A DNA stretch of 64,000 nucleotides from Ulvibacterium sp. (GCF_028285715.1 NZ_JANQOO010000005.1:37315-101314), one strand, 5' to 3'. Positions 33,596 to 43,144 are shown, numbered from the stretch's first letter. Notes: a model not told the origin generated them from the letters alone. A program made the numbers and translations.

Positions 33596-36448
33596 TTAAT
33601 AGATGAACTGAAATTCGGGTAATAGTAGGGTGGCCCAAAACAGGTCCTGAATCCCTTCTTTATCCGGTGAATTCCCCAATGCGGTAACGGTAATATCCTT
33701 TTCTTTTTTCGTAGGCTTTCGGCCCAGCGATTTTAGATATAAGGAAGTTACTATATTTTCCGCATTATAATCATATTGCCTTAACCACCTGTTTGCCCCT
33801 TCTTCCAATACCTTGTTAAAATAGGCCCCATTGGTAAGTTCAAGGGCCTGCAATAGGGTAGCTTGGTCATCCCGGGAGGTGGTCACGTTTTCCCTGCTAG
33901 GTCGTCCCAGGGCCTTCATAAAAGGATGTTGCCTTACCAGACTGGCGCGGGCAAACGAAGGGATACTATCCCCGAATTTGAAACCCAAAAGCCTATCCCA
34001 ATGCTTGGAACCGTAATTTCGTACCGCTTGCCAATGCGTATCATCGAATGCCACATCCCGCCATTTCTCATCCTGAGGTACGTCCATACTTTTCCAACTT
34101 TGCCCATTACCGGATTCTATAATCGTTTCTAGGCTATCTTCCTGATGGATTTTCATCCGGAACAATATTCCGGCCGGGTTGGCAATATTCCCTTCATTGG
34201 TCCCTTCTATGGCTATTGTATTCCTTCCGGGATTCAGGAACTTTGTTACATCCGGTTTATCTACTTTTCTCCAGTCGGTACCCGTGCAAACCTTTTGGCC
34301 ATTTAGATAAAATATATAGGAATGATCTACCGAAATCAGGGCATCGGCCTTAATAACTTCTTTATTGGCCAAGGAGAAGGTATGGCGGAAATACCGTTTT
34401 CCTGGATTAGGGAGTACATCCCGATCGGATTTTATCTCCCTATGCCAAATTCTGTTGGGGGAGCTTTCCATTCCGGAAGGATCATAGGCTGCTGCATAAT
34501 ACACCGGTGCTATGATCTGGCTAACGACATCCGCAAACTGTTCGGCGCTCATGCGCCTGATTACCGGGCCGTTAAATATATATTGGGCCGATTTTATTTG
34601 CTCTAATTTTTTATAACTCACTGCTGGGAGCTGATAGGTCTTTGAAGTCATTATGGTTCGTATCAACTGCTTCAAGTCATGCCCCGAATCAATAAGATCT
34701 GCCGCCAACCAATCTAGCAAGGCCCCTTCCCATGGAGTGTTGTCCATCTCGTCCACCGGTTCTATGATACCTCTTCCCATAAGCCTTTCCCAAATTCTAT
34801 TCGTAATGGTCCGGTATAACCGCCCGTTCTCTGGCTTTACCATGAGTTCCGAAAGTTGGGACAAACGTTCCCCCAGGCTTTCCGCTTTTATCGACCCCAA
34901 TTCGGGATATAGGAAATTGACCTTGGCCATTTTTCCAATAGGCTTGTCACATCGGTTCAGTTCCAATACCGAATCGGCAAATATGGAAGCGAAGCCATAG
35001 GCCTGATCGAGGGTGAGGTTGCTTACAAAACTATTGTGACAAGAGGCACATTTAACATTGACCCCCATCAAGGATTGCCCGATATTTTGGGCGGCCTGCA
35101 TTTCGGTCCGCTGGCTGGCATTGACCACTCCGCGCCATTGTATGCCTTTAATGAACCCCTCGGACTCGGGAGTGGGATCTACCAACTCACGGATCATACG
35201 GTCATACGGTTTGTTTTCCAACAAGGATTTGTACAACCAATCCGTAATCTGTTTCCGTCCTCCGGTAATAAAACCAGTACCCGAATAATCGTTCCGGAGC
35301 AAATCGTTCCAAAAACTCAACCAATGTTGGGTGTAATTATGGGTATCGTTTAATAGGCTATCAATTAATTTACTTCGCTTGTTCGGGTCCGAACTGCTCG
35401 CAAATCGCTGAATTACCCCAGGCTGGGGGAGCAGGCCTACAATATCTAAATAAGACCTTCGCAAGAACGTTTTGTCATCCACTGTTTCGGGCCATTCCAA
35501 GTCATTTTTTTCAAAATAGGCATCGACCCACTTATCTATGGGATGTGCTTCCCCGTTCGATTTTGGCAGATCGGGTTTCTCCAAGGCAAGGGGTGCTTCC
35601 GGAAATATTTTAAGGGCGCGATCGGACCAGTGTGCCCCTTTTTCGATCCATAACCGAATCAGTGCAATTTCATTGTCCTTCAATACCTTTCCCTTTTTTG
35701 GCATTACCCCGTCCGCATCGGGGGGCAAGGTTATTCTCCTATAGATTTCGCTTTCTTCGGGTTTTCCCGCAATAATCACTTTGCCGGATTCCCCTCCTTT
35801 AAAAACCCCTCTTTTGTTTTCTAGGACCAGCTCCCCTTTTTGCTTGTTTTCGCTATGGCATTGATAGCAGTTGTGGGCAAAAATGGCCCGTACTTCCAAA
35901 TTAAGGTTGTCTAAATCGGTCTCCGATAAGGAATCCGATCTACTCAATTGGGCCAATAAGGCTACTGTTTTACTGTTGTCATAGGAATTGCGGTTTCGAG
36001 GTAGGGCACTGGACAAAAAATCCTCTCCATGCGTAAGGCTGGCCCCCAGATGACCGGTTATGGAAAGAGAAATGACCGATAGTGCCAAAACGGATCGATA
36101 GGCCATATAGCTCCCAAATTTTCCCAGAAGTGTCCGCTGCAAAAGAAAGGCTGTTATGACACTGAGTACTGCCGTGAGTATCCCTAAATTTTGATGGATC
36201 TGTACCAGTTCTCCGGAATAGTCGTCAGACGTGCGGAGCAACCATCCCAGGATAGTGGCCAATACGGCAAAAAATGCCCCGATGTATATCATCCAATTGA
36301 TTCCTTCCCGAAGTCCGGGGCGTTTTCCCTTTAGGGTCAGGAATTCCAAAAAAAGCGCAACGACCAAAAGCCCTATGGGAAAGTGAACGATTAAAGGGTG
36401 TAGCCGACCCAATAGTTGAAGCACCCAAGTCCATGCATTTTCTTCCAT
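33596..36448 (-). CDS. PSCyt1/DUF1549/DUF1553 cytochrome-domain membrane protein
   Basis: A 950-residue protein of the planctomycete-cytochrome type. Residues 10 to 150 form an N-terminal membrane domain with four or five helices (HPLIVHFPIGLLVVALFL, IYIGAFFAVLATILGWLL, NLGILTAVLSVITAFLL). From about 185 is a PSCyt1-like c-type heme domain with NCYQCH, then DUF1549 (PIDKWVDAYFEKNDLEWPETVDDKTFLRRSYLDIVGLLP). A second heme-binding CASCH lies near 470. A DUF1553 region (RLMGRGIIEPVDEMDNTPW) is followed by a galactose-binding-like insertion with HTFSLANKEVI and a C-terminal DUF1553 end (LYLKSLGRKPTKKEKD). Partner of the downstream DUF1501 gene. The redox or hydrolytic function of this pair is unknown; transport of electrons is implied by two CxxCH motifs. 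Confidence 0.85.
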   Translation of the reverse strand: MEENAWTWVLQLLGRLHPLIVHFPIGLLVVALFLEFLTLKGKRPGLREGINWMIYIGAFFAVLATILGWLLRTSDDYSGELVQIHQNLGILTAVLSVITAFLLQRTLLGKFGSYMAYRSVLALSVISLSITGHLGASLTHGEDFLSSALPRNRNSYDNSKTVALLAQLSRSDSLSETDLDNLNLEVRAIFAHNCYQCHSENKQKGELVLENKRGVFKGGESGKVIIAGKPEESEIYRRITLPPDADGVMPKKGKVLKDNEIALIRLWIEKGAHWSDRALKIFPEAPLALEKPDLPKSNGEAHPIDKWVDAYFEKNDLEWPETVDDKTFLRRSYLDIVGLLPQPGVIQRFASSSDPNKRSKLIDSLLNDTHNYTQHWLSFWNDLLRNDYSGTGFITGGRKQITDWLYKSLLENKPYDRMIRELVDPTPESEGFIKGIQWRGVVNASQRTEMQAAQNIGQSLMGVNVKCASCHNSFVSNLTLDQAYGFASIFADSVLELNRCDKPIGKMAKVNFLYPELGSIKAESLGERLSQLSELMVKPENGRLYRTITNRIWERLMGRGIIEPVDEMDNTPWEGALLDWLAADLIDSGHDLKQLIRTIMTSKTYQLPAVSYKKLEQIKSAQYIFNGPVIRRMSAEQFADVVSQIIAPVYYAAAYDPSGMESSPNRIWHREIKSDRDVLPNPGKRYFRHTFSLANKEVIKADALISVDHSYIFYLNGQKVCTGTDWRKVDKPDVTKFLNPGRNTIAIEGTNEGNIANPAGILFRMKIHQEDSLETIIESGNGQSWKSMDVPQDEKWRDVAFDDTHWQAVRNYGSKHWDRLLGFKFGDSIPSFARASLVRQHPFMKALGRPSRENVTTSRDDQATLLQALELTNGAYFNKVLEEGANRWLRQYDYNAENIVTSLYLKSLGRKPTKKEKDITVTALGNSPDKEGIQDLFWATLLLPEFQFIY

Positions 36449-36728
36449 GCTTGAAAATACGCATATTTTTTATAGAATCATTCCCTACCCACATGCTTTG
36501 CGCACGATTTGACAAAGACCTAAAAAAGGTTTTTTATCTGGGGAGGTTTACGGCAGATGACAGCATTTGGCTCATTGCATGCATCAACAGCCGTTGCCGG
36601 TAGCATGAATACCAAAAGTGAGTAGCGCTGTATTTTAACTTCAGGTAATTAAAGCATGATGGTATGACCAGAAGTGCTATTCAACGATTGGTGGGCATTG
36701 AGGTTCTAGGCCTTGTTCACAATCCGTT

Positions 36729-37466
36729 TTAGTTCAGTTCTTCCACAATAATATCCGTTCCCAGATATTCATCGGTCCCTTTGATATACCAATTTCTAAT
36801 TCTGGGAATCTTTATTTCATCAATTTCAAATTCACCTTCAAACGTCAGGATTTCCTCCTCTTTTCCCGGATCTTCTGGATGATTAAACTCGATTCCCAAT
36901 AGCGTATAGGTTTCGACTTCAATAAGCAAAGTCCAATGCTTGCTGATCATTTCTTCGTTTAATACCACGGCTACCCGATACACTTCCTTACCCTTATACT
37001 CCGCTTTTTGAGCTGGTTGAATCTGTTTCCAAAGGTCATCCGATAGGGACATCGGAAGCCCATACATTAGCTTGTAAAATTTTTTATGCCCTCTGCTCCG
37101 TTCCACATTTAGGCTGTATTGCTCTATAATGGTCTTTGGCAGTTCCGACTCTCCGTTGAGAAATATTTTGCTTTCCCCGTCACCGGTAAGTATCCTTTTA
37201 ACGATTCCATCTTCCCTGAACCTTTCCATTTCAAAGTAGTCATTGGAATTCTTAAGGCTCAGTTTGGTATATCTCTGCGGGTTGTTTACCCTTGGTTCCT
37301 GGATGTGTACCTTTATTTCCGATGTTTCCCAAACCTGGTTACTATCGTATTTTTCTTTTACCTGGTCTAGAATGTAAACGCTGTTTTTGCAATTGGGAGT
37401 ATTCGTTTTCCAGCCCAATGTTACCAAAATGAATAAGAATACGGAAAGTAGTTTAGCTGTTTTCAT
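36729..37466 (-). CDS. LolA-fold-like exported protein (DUF6503-like)
   Basis: A 245-residue exported protein from the ATG at 37466, with signal peptide MKTAKLLSVFLFILVTLGWK; the upstream 16-codon extension is disfavoured. The mature part runs SVYILDQVKEKYDSNQVWETSEIKVHIQEPR, then alternating strands (YTKLSLKNSNDYFEMERFRED, EVYRVAVVLNEEMISKHWTLLIEVETYTLLGIEFNHPED) and the C-terminal strand RIRNWYIKGTDEYLGTDIIV. This follows the DUF6503/LolA-like pattern of a curved sheet holding a hydrophobic ligand; the family's role is unknown. Same type as the 7291-8145 protein. Monocistronic. Confidence 0.65.
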   Translation of the reverse strand: MKTAKLLSVFLFILVTLGWKTNTPNCKNSVYILDQVKEKYDSNQVWETSEIKVHIQEPRVNNPQRYTKLSLKNSNDYFEMERFREDGIVKRILTGDGESKIFLNGESELPKTIIEQYSLNVERSRGHKKFYKLMYGLPMSLSDDLWKQIQPAQKAEYKGKEVYRVAVVLNEEMISKHWTLLIEVETYTLLGIEFNHPEDPGKEEEILTFEGEFEIDEIKIPRIRNWYIKGTDEYLGTDIIVEELN

Positions 37467-37784
37467 GGTACTGCTTTTTATGATTGTTTTCAGTGGCCTT
37501 TTTTGACATAGCACTAAGATAACTTTTTTGTAGCGGATTTACCGGCTCCCATGTTTTGAAAATGGTTGCGAAACAACTGTTTAAGAGTTTCAATGTGTTG
37601 ATGGCAAGCTAGTGATTCTTAATTTTTAAAACATAACGGAACAGAATACAATACATCCCATGACCAAACTTGCCGAATCTCGGGTTGGAGGCTGAAAAGA
37701 CCCTACAATGGATTTGTCTAAAGCCGTATGGATATCTATTCCGAACAACAGGTGGGGTTGTAGATTGCCATTGGTTCTATGGAC
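37467..37784. other. Non-coding gap
   Basis: 318 bases between the DUF6503-like gene (start) and the GlxA-type regulator gene (stop). No ORF with protein-like composition, no clear terminator and no attC-like repeat is visible. Confidence 0.4.
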
Positions 37785-38786
37785 TTAGGCAATGGCCATT
37801 TCGCGGTTGTACTTTTTTTGATACTCCTTGGGGGACAATCCCGAATATTTTCTGAAAGTGGCCCTAAATGCCTTTTCATCATTATATCCGATACCGTACA
37901 TAATCTCCAGAACAGTTTTTGCAGTAGATTCCAGTTTCTTTTTTGCCGCTTCAACCTTAACCCGCTGTATGTACTCCAATGGTGTATTGTGGGTAGCTTT
38001 CTTAAATCTCCTCAAAAAACTCCGACCGTTCAAATTTATCATTTGCGCAATCTCGTCCACGTTCAATTTGTGTTGATAATTATGCTCAATGTAAAGTTGG
38101 GCTTTTTTGATGGGTTCATCAGAATGGTCCTTTTGTCCACTAAAAATGATGAATTCACTCTGACTTAATCTATCGAATTCTATTTCGGAAACCTTTGAGC
38201 ACCATATGGCGGTTTCCCTCCCAAAATAGCGTTCTATGAGATAAAGTGTGAAATTTAGAATGGAATAGGCTCCGCCGCTTGAATAGATACCATTGTCTTC
38301 ACAGATAATCTTTTCAGGAACAAGTTGTACCTCGGGATATTTACTTCGAAAAAGATTGTGGGAGGTCCAGTGCGTGGTACAGGATTTCCCATTTACCAAA
38401 CCTGTCTCGGCAAGGATAAATGCACCCTTACATAAACTTGCGATATCGGAACCATTTTCAATTCTTTGGGTTTTGATCCATTTCACAAAATCCATATTAT
38501 TTTGGATTTCCTTTTCCAAATCCCCACTTATGGGAGAAATGAGTATTAGATCGGTTTGGGATATCTCATCAATGGTGGTGGTCGGTTTAATACTAAACAG
38601 GTCCTGATATATTACCGCCTCCTTAGATAACCCTACCAAGTCGATTTTAAAAAGATTCCCCGTCTGTCCATTTAACCGTCTATAATGTGCATTTGCCATT
38701 TTAAACAGGTTAAATGGCGCAATTATGGTATCTACAATACTGTTGCCCGATGGAACAATGATGCTAATGTGTTTCACAATCAACAA
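37785..38786 (-). CDS. GlxA-type AraC regulator with DJ-1/PfpI domain
   Basis: A 333-residue regulator. Residues 1 to 190 form a class I glutamine-amidotransferase/DJ-1-like domain, with IASLCKGAFILAETGLVNGKSCTTHW holding the nucleophile-elbow cysteine, and EDNGIYSSGGAYSILNFTLYLIERYFG. The C-terminal AraC DNA-binding domain is KLNVDEIAQMINLNGRSFLRRFKKATHNTPLEYI, then AKTVLEIMYGIGYNDEKAFRATFRKYSGLSPKEYQK. The ligand is unknown. It is divergent from the monooxygenase-like gene at 38913, its probable target. Confidence 0.9.
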   Translation of the reverse strand: MLIVKHISIIVPSGNSIVDTIIAPFNLFKMANAHYRRLNGQTGNLFKIDLVGLSKEAVIYQDLFSIKPTTTIDEISQTDLILISPISGDLEKEIQNNMDFVKWIKTQRIENGSDIASLCKGAFILAETGLVNGKSCTTHWTSHNLFRSKYPEVQLVPEKIICEDNGIYSSGGAYSILNFTLYLIERYFGRETAIWCSKVSEIEFDRLSQSEFIIFSGQKDHSDEPIKKAQLYIEHNYQHKLNVDEIAQMINLNGRSFLRRFKKATHNTPLEYIQRVKVEAAKKKLESTAKTVLEIMYGIGYNDEKAFRATFRKYSGLSPKEYQKKYNREMAIA

Positions 38787-38810
38787 ATTGACTACAAAGA
38801 TAATTCATTA

Positions 38811-38881
38811 TAGTGTCGAAAACAACCCCCTAAATAGTCGTAAAAGACACATTTTAATACCCAAATTACGTCATAAATTTG
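38811..38881 (+). promoter_or_regulatory. Divergent control region: -7 box and repeated half-sites
   Basis: TAAATTTG at 38874-38881 matches the Bacteroidota -7 consensus TAnnTTTG exactly, 32 bases before the ATG at 38913, with A/T-rich sequence near 38852 as a possible -33 element. Upstream, similar half-sites TAGTGTCGAAAAC (38811) and TAGTCGTAAAAGAC (38835) lie in the same orientation about two helical turns apart, as AraC-family proteins prefer. Confidence 0.5.
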
Positions 38882-38912
38882 ATACAGCATCAATAACAAA
38901 AAAACAAGTAGT

Positions 38913-39293
38913 ATGGAAAATCAAGAAGTAATGGTAGTGTATTCATGGACGGCGAGAGCAGGTAAATCGGAAGAGTTAAAAGCAATCTATCGAGAAGTTG
39001 AAAATCAAATGCGTTCCAATGAACCGGGAGCTTTGAAAGTTCAGTGCTATTTTGACGATACATCTTCTAAGCTTGTGGTCGTGGATCTTTTTCTCGATGC
39101 CGGTGCGGTCGGATTCCATTTGGGAACGACAGCCGCTGGACATTTCCAGGATTTACTGGAAATAGCGGTACCTGGGGAGTTCCTTTTTTGCGGTGAAGTC
39201 CCTGATGAGATGAAGCAGGCAGCCCTTGGAATGGGCCTTAACGCCACTTTTGCAACGGGAATTTTTGGATTTGAAAGAGCTTTAAATCAATAA
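38913..39293 (+). CDS. Antibiotic biosynthesis monooxygenase-like protein
   Basis: A 126-residue dimeric alpha+beta barrel (ABM-like) protein: strand MVVYSWTARAGKSEELKAIYREVENQMRSNEPGALKVQCYF, then SSKLVVVDLFLDAGAVGFHL and a histidine-containing FHLGTTAAGHFQDLL. Small ABM proteins oxidise or bind aromatic or reactive compounds with few conserved residues. It is transcribed from its own promoter divergent to the GlxA-type regulator and ends at a good terminator (39305-39342), so it is probably a single-gene regulon of that regulator. Confidence 0.8.
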   Translation: MENQEVMVVYSWTARAGKSEELKAIYREVENQMRSNEPGALKVQCYFDDTSSKLVVVDLFLDAGAVGFHLGTTAAGHFQDLLEIAVPGEFLFCGEVPDEMKQAALGMGLNATFATGIFGFERALNQ

Positions 39294-39304
39294 AAATACG
39301 GTTG

Positions 39305-39342
39305 AAAAAGGCGGAACCATAGAGATATGCTCCGTCTTTTTT
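39305..39342 (+). terminator. Rho-independent terminator
   Basis: AAAAAGGCGGA pairs with TCCGTCTTTTT (one G-T pair) around a 15-base loop, followed by T residues, 12 bases after the stop of the monooxygenase-like gene. Confidence 0.8.
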
Positions 39343-39407
39343 AGACGAAATTGAACAGTTTACAAATACGATGTACCGGTCTAGGGCGGCTATATCCTAA
39401 TACGGAA

Positions 39408-40604
39408 TTAGTCAACTTTTTCCCCGAGCTTAATTTTGAATTCTCCCGAATTCCCCGAACTATCGGTCGCCGTCACCTTTATGGTCAGAGGAATTTTGGA
39501 TTTCCAAACCCCTTTTAGGGATAAATCATGCGGATCGAATTCGATCCATTTTGGTAATTCGGAACCATCCGCCATTGCCACCTGATAGGATAATGCCTGG
39601 TCATCGATGTCCTTGAACAAGTCTGGTGGAAAGTTCACTTCAAACGCTTCATCATAGCTTACCCTAGTCTCAATTTCAGTGTTGTAGGGATATGGTGTAA
39701 AGACCGACTTGGTACTTACCCAATAGATATCGGAGTCGTATATCTCCTGTCCATTCTCCTGTGTGATGTGCATTCTACTAAAAAACAAGAATCTGTTATC
39801 CGGCAATACAAAGGGTCGCTGTTCGATTTCTTTACTGTTTATAGTGGAGTCCATCCTTTCGGGAGTTGTCCATAGGCCATCTTTGGTCCTGTAACTGATA
39901 TAGAGGTCGTGTTTGGACCCAAATTCATTTTTCCATGCTTGAATAAGGATGTAGTCCTCGTTAGGGGACAAAAACAGGCTTTCTTCATCCGAATTGGAAT
40001 TTAGCACGTCCACTTTTTGAATTTTTACATAACCCTCCGGTTCTAGCTCAGAACGATAGATATCTCCACAACATTCGTTTTGATCGTCTCGGTTGGAGGT
40101 AAAATACAACGTCCCACTTTTTGAGATACCGTGCCCGGCCTCCCTGGATCTGGAATTAACTATGGAATCCATGGGCCTGGGGTCAATGAGCTTGTGGTTT
40201 TTATATTGCGCTACCCATAAATCCGTTTCCGAACTGTCCGTTGATTTGGCAAAATAGAATTTATCCCCTGTAGGACTGAACATGGGAAAGAAGGTATTGC
40301 TATTATCGGGAAGAAATGATCGGTCCGGGGAACTCCACTTTCCGTCCACATAGTTCATAAGATAGATACAGGTTTCCTCGGGATTGGATTCATGGGCCGT
40401 TCCAAAAGCCATGCTCCTACCATCTGGTGAAATGGCAAAGCCCATGTCAAACCTACCCTTGACCGACACAACGCCTTCCCCAAAAATTTGGGGAATGGTG
40501 TCCGGATTCTTTTGCCCCAAATAGTTGGGGCTTGAATTCTCCGGGTCGTTCTTGCCAGCACATGAGAATAGCAAAAGCAGGATAAGGGGAACACAATACT
40601 TCAT
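39408..40604 (-). CDS. PD40 beta-propeller lipoprotein with C-terminal Ig-like domain
   Basis: A 398-residue lipoprotein (lipobox Cys15, LLLFSC). Propeller blades include DMGFAISPDGRSMAFGTAHE, NTFFPMFSPTGDKFYFAKSTDSSETDLWVAQY, SGTLYFTSNRDDQNECCGDIYR, NEDYILIQAWKNEFGSKHDLYISYR and DNRFLFFSRMHITQENGQEIYDSDIYWV, a TolB/WD40-like PD40 array to about residue 300. The C-terminus (ALSYQVAMADGSELPKWIEFDPHDLSLKG, then KVTATDSSGNSGEFKI) is a cadherin/putative-Ig-like domain. The role is probably protein or peptidoglycan binding at the outer membrane. Blade sequences resemble those of the ankyrin/PD40 gene at 22387. Confidence 0.85.
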   Translation of the reverse strand: MKYCVPLILLLLFSCAGKNDPENSSPNYLGQKNPDTIPQIFGEGVVSVKGRFDMGFAISPDGRSMAFGTAHESNPEETCIYLMNYVDGKWSSPDRSFLPDNSNTFFPMFSPTGDKFYFAKSTDSSETDLWVAQYKNHKLIDPRPMDSIVNSRSREAGHGISKSGTLYFTSNRDDQNECCGDIYRSELEPEGYVKIQKVDVLNSNSDEESLFLSPNEDYILIQAWKNEFGSKHDLYISYRTKDGLWTTPERMDSTINSKEIEQRPFVLPDNRFLFFSRMHITQENGQEIYDSDIYWVSTKSVFTPYPYNTEIETRVSYDEAFEVNFPPDLFKDIDDQALSYQVAMADGSELPKWIEFDPHDLSLKGVWKSKIPLTIKVTATDSSGNSGEFKIKLGEKVD

Positions 40605-40721
40605 CCGAAATTATTCATTTTGGTATGCATAAATAGATTAGCGACCTGTTGCCCGTCATAGCGTCTTTTAAAAAACCGAAACAGGCCTTATCACGTTTCT
40701 ATCTTACAAACCTTAAGCTGG

Positions 40722-41129
40722 TTACTGCAATACCTCACTAATTTGAACAACGGGCTGGGTATTGGTATAGTTTGGAATATCCCCAACGATTTTTTCCGCA
40801 TTGGGTCCAAAGGAATTTTGATAGGCCGAAAGCTTGTCAAAGTACAAATATCCAATGGCCAAATACGGAACGGGTTCATCCGGTGTACGGCCCGAAATAC
40901 CCTTATCGATTTCCAAAAGCTTTAGGGAGTCGCCCATTAGGGTTTTGAGCATAGGCATATGTTTTTTGGAATAGTAGTCCATATCAAAGGTTTTCCCTTC
41001 ACCGTTGGGATAAAGGATGGTTACTTTTATCATTCCTTTTTTGGATTTGACATCGGCCGAGGTATTCTGCTGAAAGGCGGAAAGGACCAGTACAGCCCCA
41101 AAGATCAAGGCGATAATTTTGATTTTCAT
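40722..41129 (-). CDS. EthD-domain exported protein
   Basis: A 135-residue protein from the ATG at 41129, with signal peptide MKIKIIALIFGAVLVLSAFQ; a longer frame adds 28 residues without coding character. The mature part is an EthD-like ferredoxin fold: MIKVTILYPNGEGKTFDMDYYSKKHMPMLKTLM, then KGISGRTPDEPVPYLAIGYLYFDKLSAYQNSFGPNAEKIVGDIPNYTNTQPVVQISEV. The DYYSKKHMPM motif with its His is typical. Family members take part in the breakdown or detoxification of small molecules, though usually in the cytoplasm; a secreted form is less common. Confidence 0.8.
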   Translation of the reverse strand: MKIKIIALIFGAVLVLSAFQQNTSADVKSKKGMIKVTILYPNGEGKTFDMDYYSKKHMPMLKTLMGDSLKLLEIDKGISGRTPDEPVPYLAIGYLYFDKLSAYQNSFGPNAEKIVGDIPNYTNTQPVVQISEVLQ

Positions 41130-41439
41130 TTCGTTAGGATTTAATGATTCTGTTGAAAGATAAGACTTTTTCATAAAGGTGCACCTATGCCGGGCTATAG
41201 GAAAATCCAACAAAAATTTTGTATGGTAGTCCTCAGCTATTATGTAATTGGGTAATTGTATATCGATTTGCTAAATTCCAATCCCTCAAAGAAATTTTTG
41301 AGACAGAAATACGCGCCTTTCGTTAATATTTTTGTCCTTCCCAGAGTGGTTGATCCTAACCGAGAACCATCCTACCGAATTTCAACCTTTCCTGACGAAT
41401 ATTGGGGTGGAACGTTGTTGCGATTTCATAGTATGGGAT
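41130..41439. other. Non-coding gap
   Basis: 310 bases without a convincing gene. GTCCTCAGCTATTATGTAATTGGG near 41229-41252 resembles the left half of the attC-like repeats (GGTCTCAGCTGTGATTTGTAGG), but no right half is visible. Confidence 0.3.
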
Positions 41440-43032
41440 TCAATAAAAATTCGCAATTCTTTCTGAGCTAAATAATACCCAGCCAATGGAATCCTCAGAA
41501 TTTTCCAAGGGCCATAGTTGAAGTTCCCAAACCAAATCAGTCGGTGAAGTATTGGTAAATTCGCGAACCATAGACCATGAATTTTTCCTTCCGTAGTCAT
41601 CGTTGGCATCCAGACTACCATAGGATACCAAAACATTGTTCGTTTCATTTAGAAAATCGACATCGCCCATGGCACTACTCCTAACTCCCGGTAAATCTGC
41701 AGTTTCCGAAGACCAGATTAACTCGGCGGACATTTCGGCTTCGTTTATTTCAAACTCCATGGCATAGCTAAAGCCGCTATCATCCTTTTCCTTGAAAGGC
41801 CAAGCCCTGATTAAATTGTTATTGAATATGAGTATAGTGCCATTGGGGGTAAAGCTTGCAGAATGTTGATGCCAAAACCAATCGCCATTTTTTAGTTGAA
41901 GCGATTTAGAACGCAAGTTTTCCGAAAGTCCGGTAGGCTCTCCAAAAATCCACTTAAGGCTACCATCTTTATTGATTTTTGTCAACGAACTCAGATATCT
42001 CGAGTTCATTACAATAGTATTGTCAGTGGAATCATGAAGTATGGTATTGGCATGTGACCAATCCAAAACCCCGGGATATCCCCTGGAGTACCAATACTTA
42101 CTAAAAGTCTCATAACCAATTCTCATAGGGTCCAGATGGTCAAAGGCATTCCATTTCCATACAATTTCACCTTCCGGAGTGAATTCCAATAAAACATCGC
42201 CCATCACCTTTTGTCTTTTTCTTGGCGCATTACTATTGGTTTCCGAGGTATAATAATTATCAATTTCCTTACAATCCGAACCTAAAATCAAATAGTTTCC
42301 ATTGGGTAACAACGTGGCATCATGGTGAAAAGTAAGGGACTTTACGGGGATGGCATCTTTTAAGGGGCCATCTGGTCTGTCCGATGCAAACCAAGATTTA
42401 ATAACATTACCCAATAGATCAATTTCTACCAAACGATGGTCCGCTGTCATATAACTGATGTGTTTGTTGGGGAGAAAATTAAAATCACTAATTCTGGCAT
42501 CACATCTATAGTACCAAACGATATCTCCAAGGGAGTCCACCGCTGCCAGCATACCAAATTTACTGCCATCGTGCCCTTTTGCCCTCAATCTGGGATTAAG
42601 TAGCGTTATACCGGGTTCCATAGGTATCCCCTTATTTCGTTTTACGGTAAACCTCAACATCTCATGGGGATCGGAAGGTAATTCCGGGGTGATATAGGTG
42701 AGTTTCCCTTCATAATCAAAACTTCTATCCTTTACCTGTATTTTAAGGTAAACCTCATACTTCCTATTGGGTTTCATACCGATAATCGGCAAACCTTTAC
42801 GGGCATCGGACACATCATCGAAAGAAATTGCGAATGTATGGTCATGAGCCTCGAACTTGGCGGTAACTGAAATAGGGCGATCTGTTGCAAATTTTAAAAT
42901 GGCCGCAAGGGGAACACTCGCATTGCTGTTTTTTTCTATTGTTGGTGCCTGATCGAACGTTACGTGTTTGCCACATGATAGTATCAATAGGCCGAAAAGT
43001 GGGAGCAATATGAGCTTAATCGATTGCTGCAT
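41440..43032 (-). CDS. Arylsulfotransferase-like lipoprotein (ASST family)
   Basis: A 530-residue lipoprotein from the ATG at 43032 (MQQSIKLILLPLFGLLILSC, lipobox Cys20). An N-terminal beta domain (about 35 to 130) precedes a six-bladed propeller of the aryl-sulfate sulfotransferase type: DIVWYYRCDARISDFNFLPNKHISYMT, LTFHHDATLLPNGNYLILGS, DWSHANTILHDSTDNTIVMNSR and FWHQHSASFTPNGTILIFNNN. Conserved histidines at blade tips (HHDA, SHAN, HQHSA) correspond to those around the active site of ASST, where a transient sulfo-histidine forms. It might transfer sulfate between phenolic compounds, or be a non-catalytic relative. A sulfatase is elsewhere in the window, but not co-transcribed. Confidence 0.8.
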   Translation of the reverse strand: MQQSIKLILLPLFGLLILSCGKHVTFDQAPTIEKNSNASVPLAAILKFATDRPISVTAKFEAHDHTFAISFDDVSDARKGLPIIGMKPNRKYEVYLKIQVKDRSFDYEGKLTYITPELPSDPHEMLRFTVKRNKGIPMEPGITLLNPRLRAKGHDGSKFGMLAAVDSLGDIVWYYRCDARISDFNFLPNKHISYMTADHRLVEIDLLGNVIKSWFASDRPDGPLKDAIPVKSLTFHHDATLLPNGNYLILGSDCKEIDNYYTSETNSNAPRKRQKVMGDVLLEFTPEGEIVWKWNAFDHLDPMRIGYETFSKYWYSRGYPGVLDWSHANTILHDSTDNTIVMNSRYLSSLTKINKDGSLKWIFGEPTGLSENLRSKSLQLKNGDWFWHQHSASFTPNGTILIFNNNLIRAWPFKEKDDSGFSYAMEFEINEAEMSAELIWSSETADLPGVRSSAMGDVDFLNETNNVLVSYGSLDANDDYGRKNSWSMVREFTNTSPTDLVWELQLWPLENSEDSIGWVLFSSERIANFY

Positions 43033-43144
43033 GATTATTCTGGTTTGGAGCACTGCTTTTACGGAACAACTTTCTTATAATCCACTTTTATTTGTTGATG
43101 GGCCTTAAGTTAACGAATTCCGTCCTACGGGCCGTACCTATACG

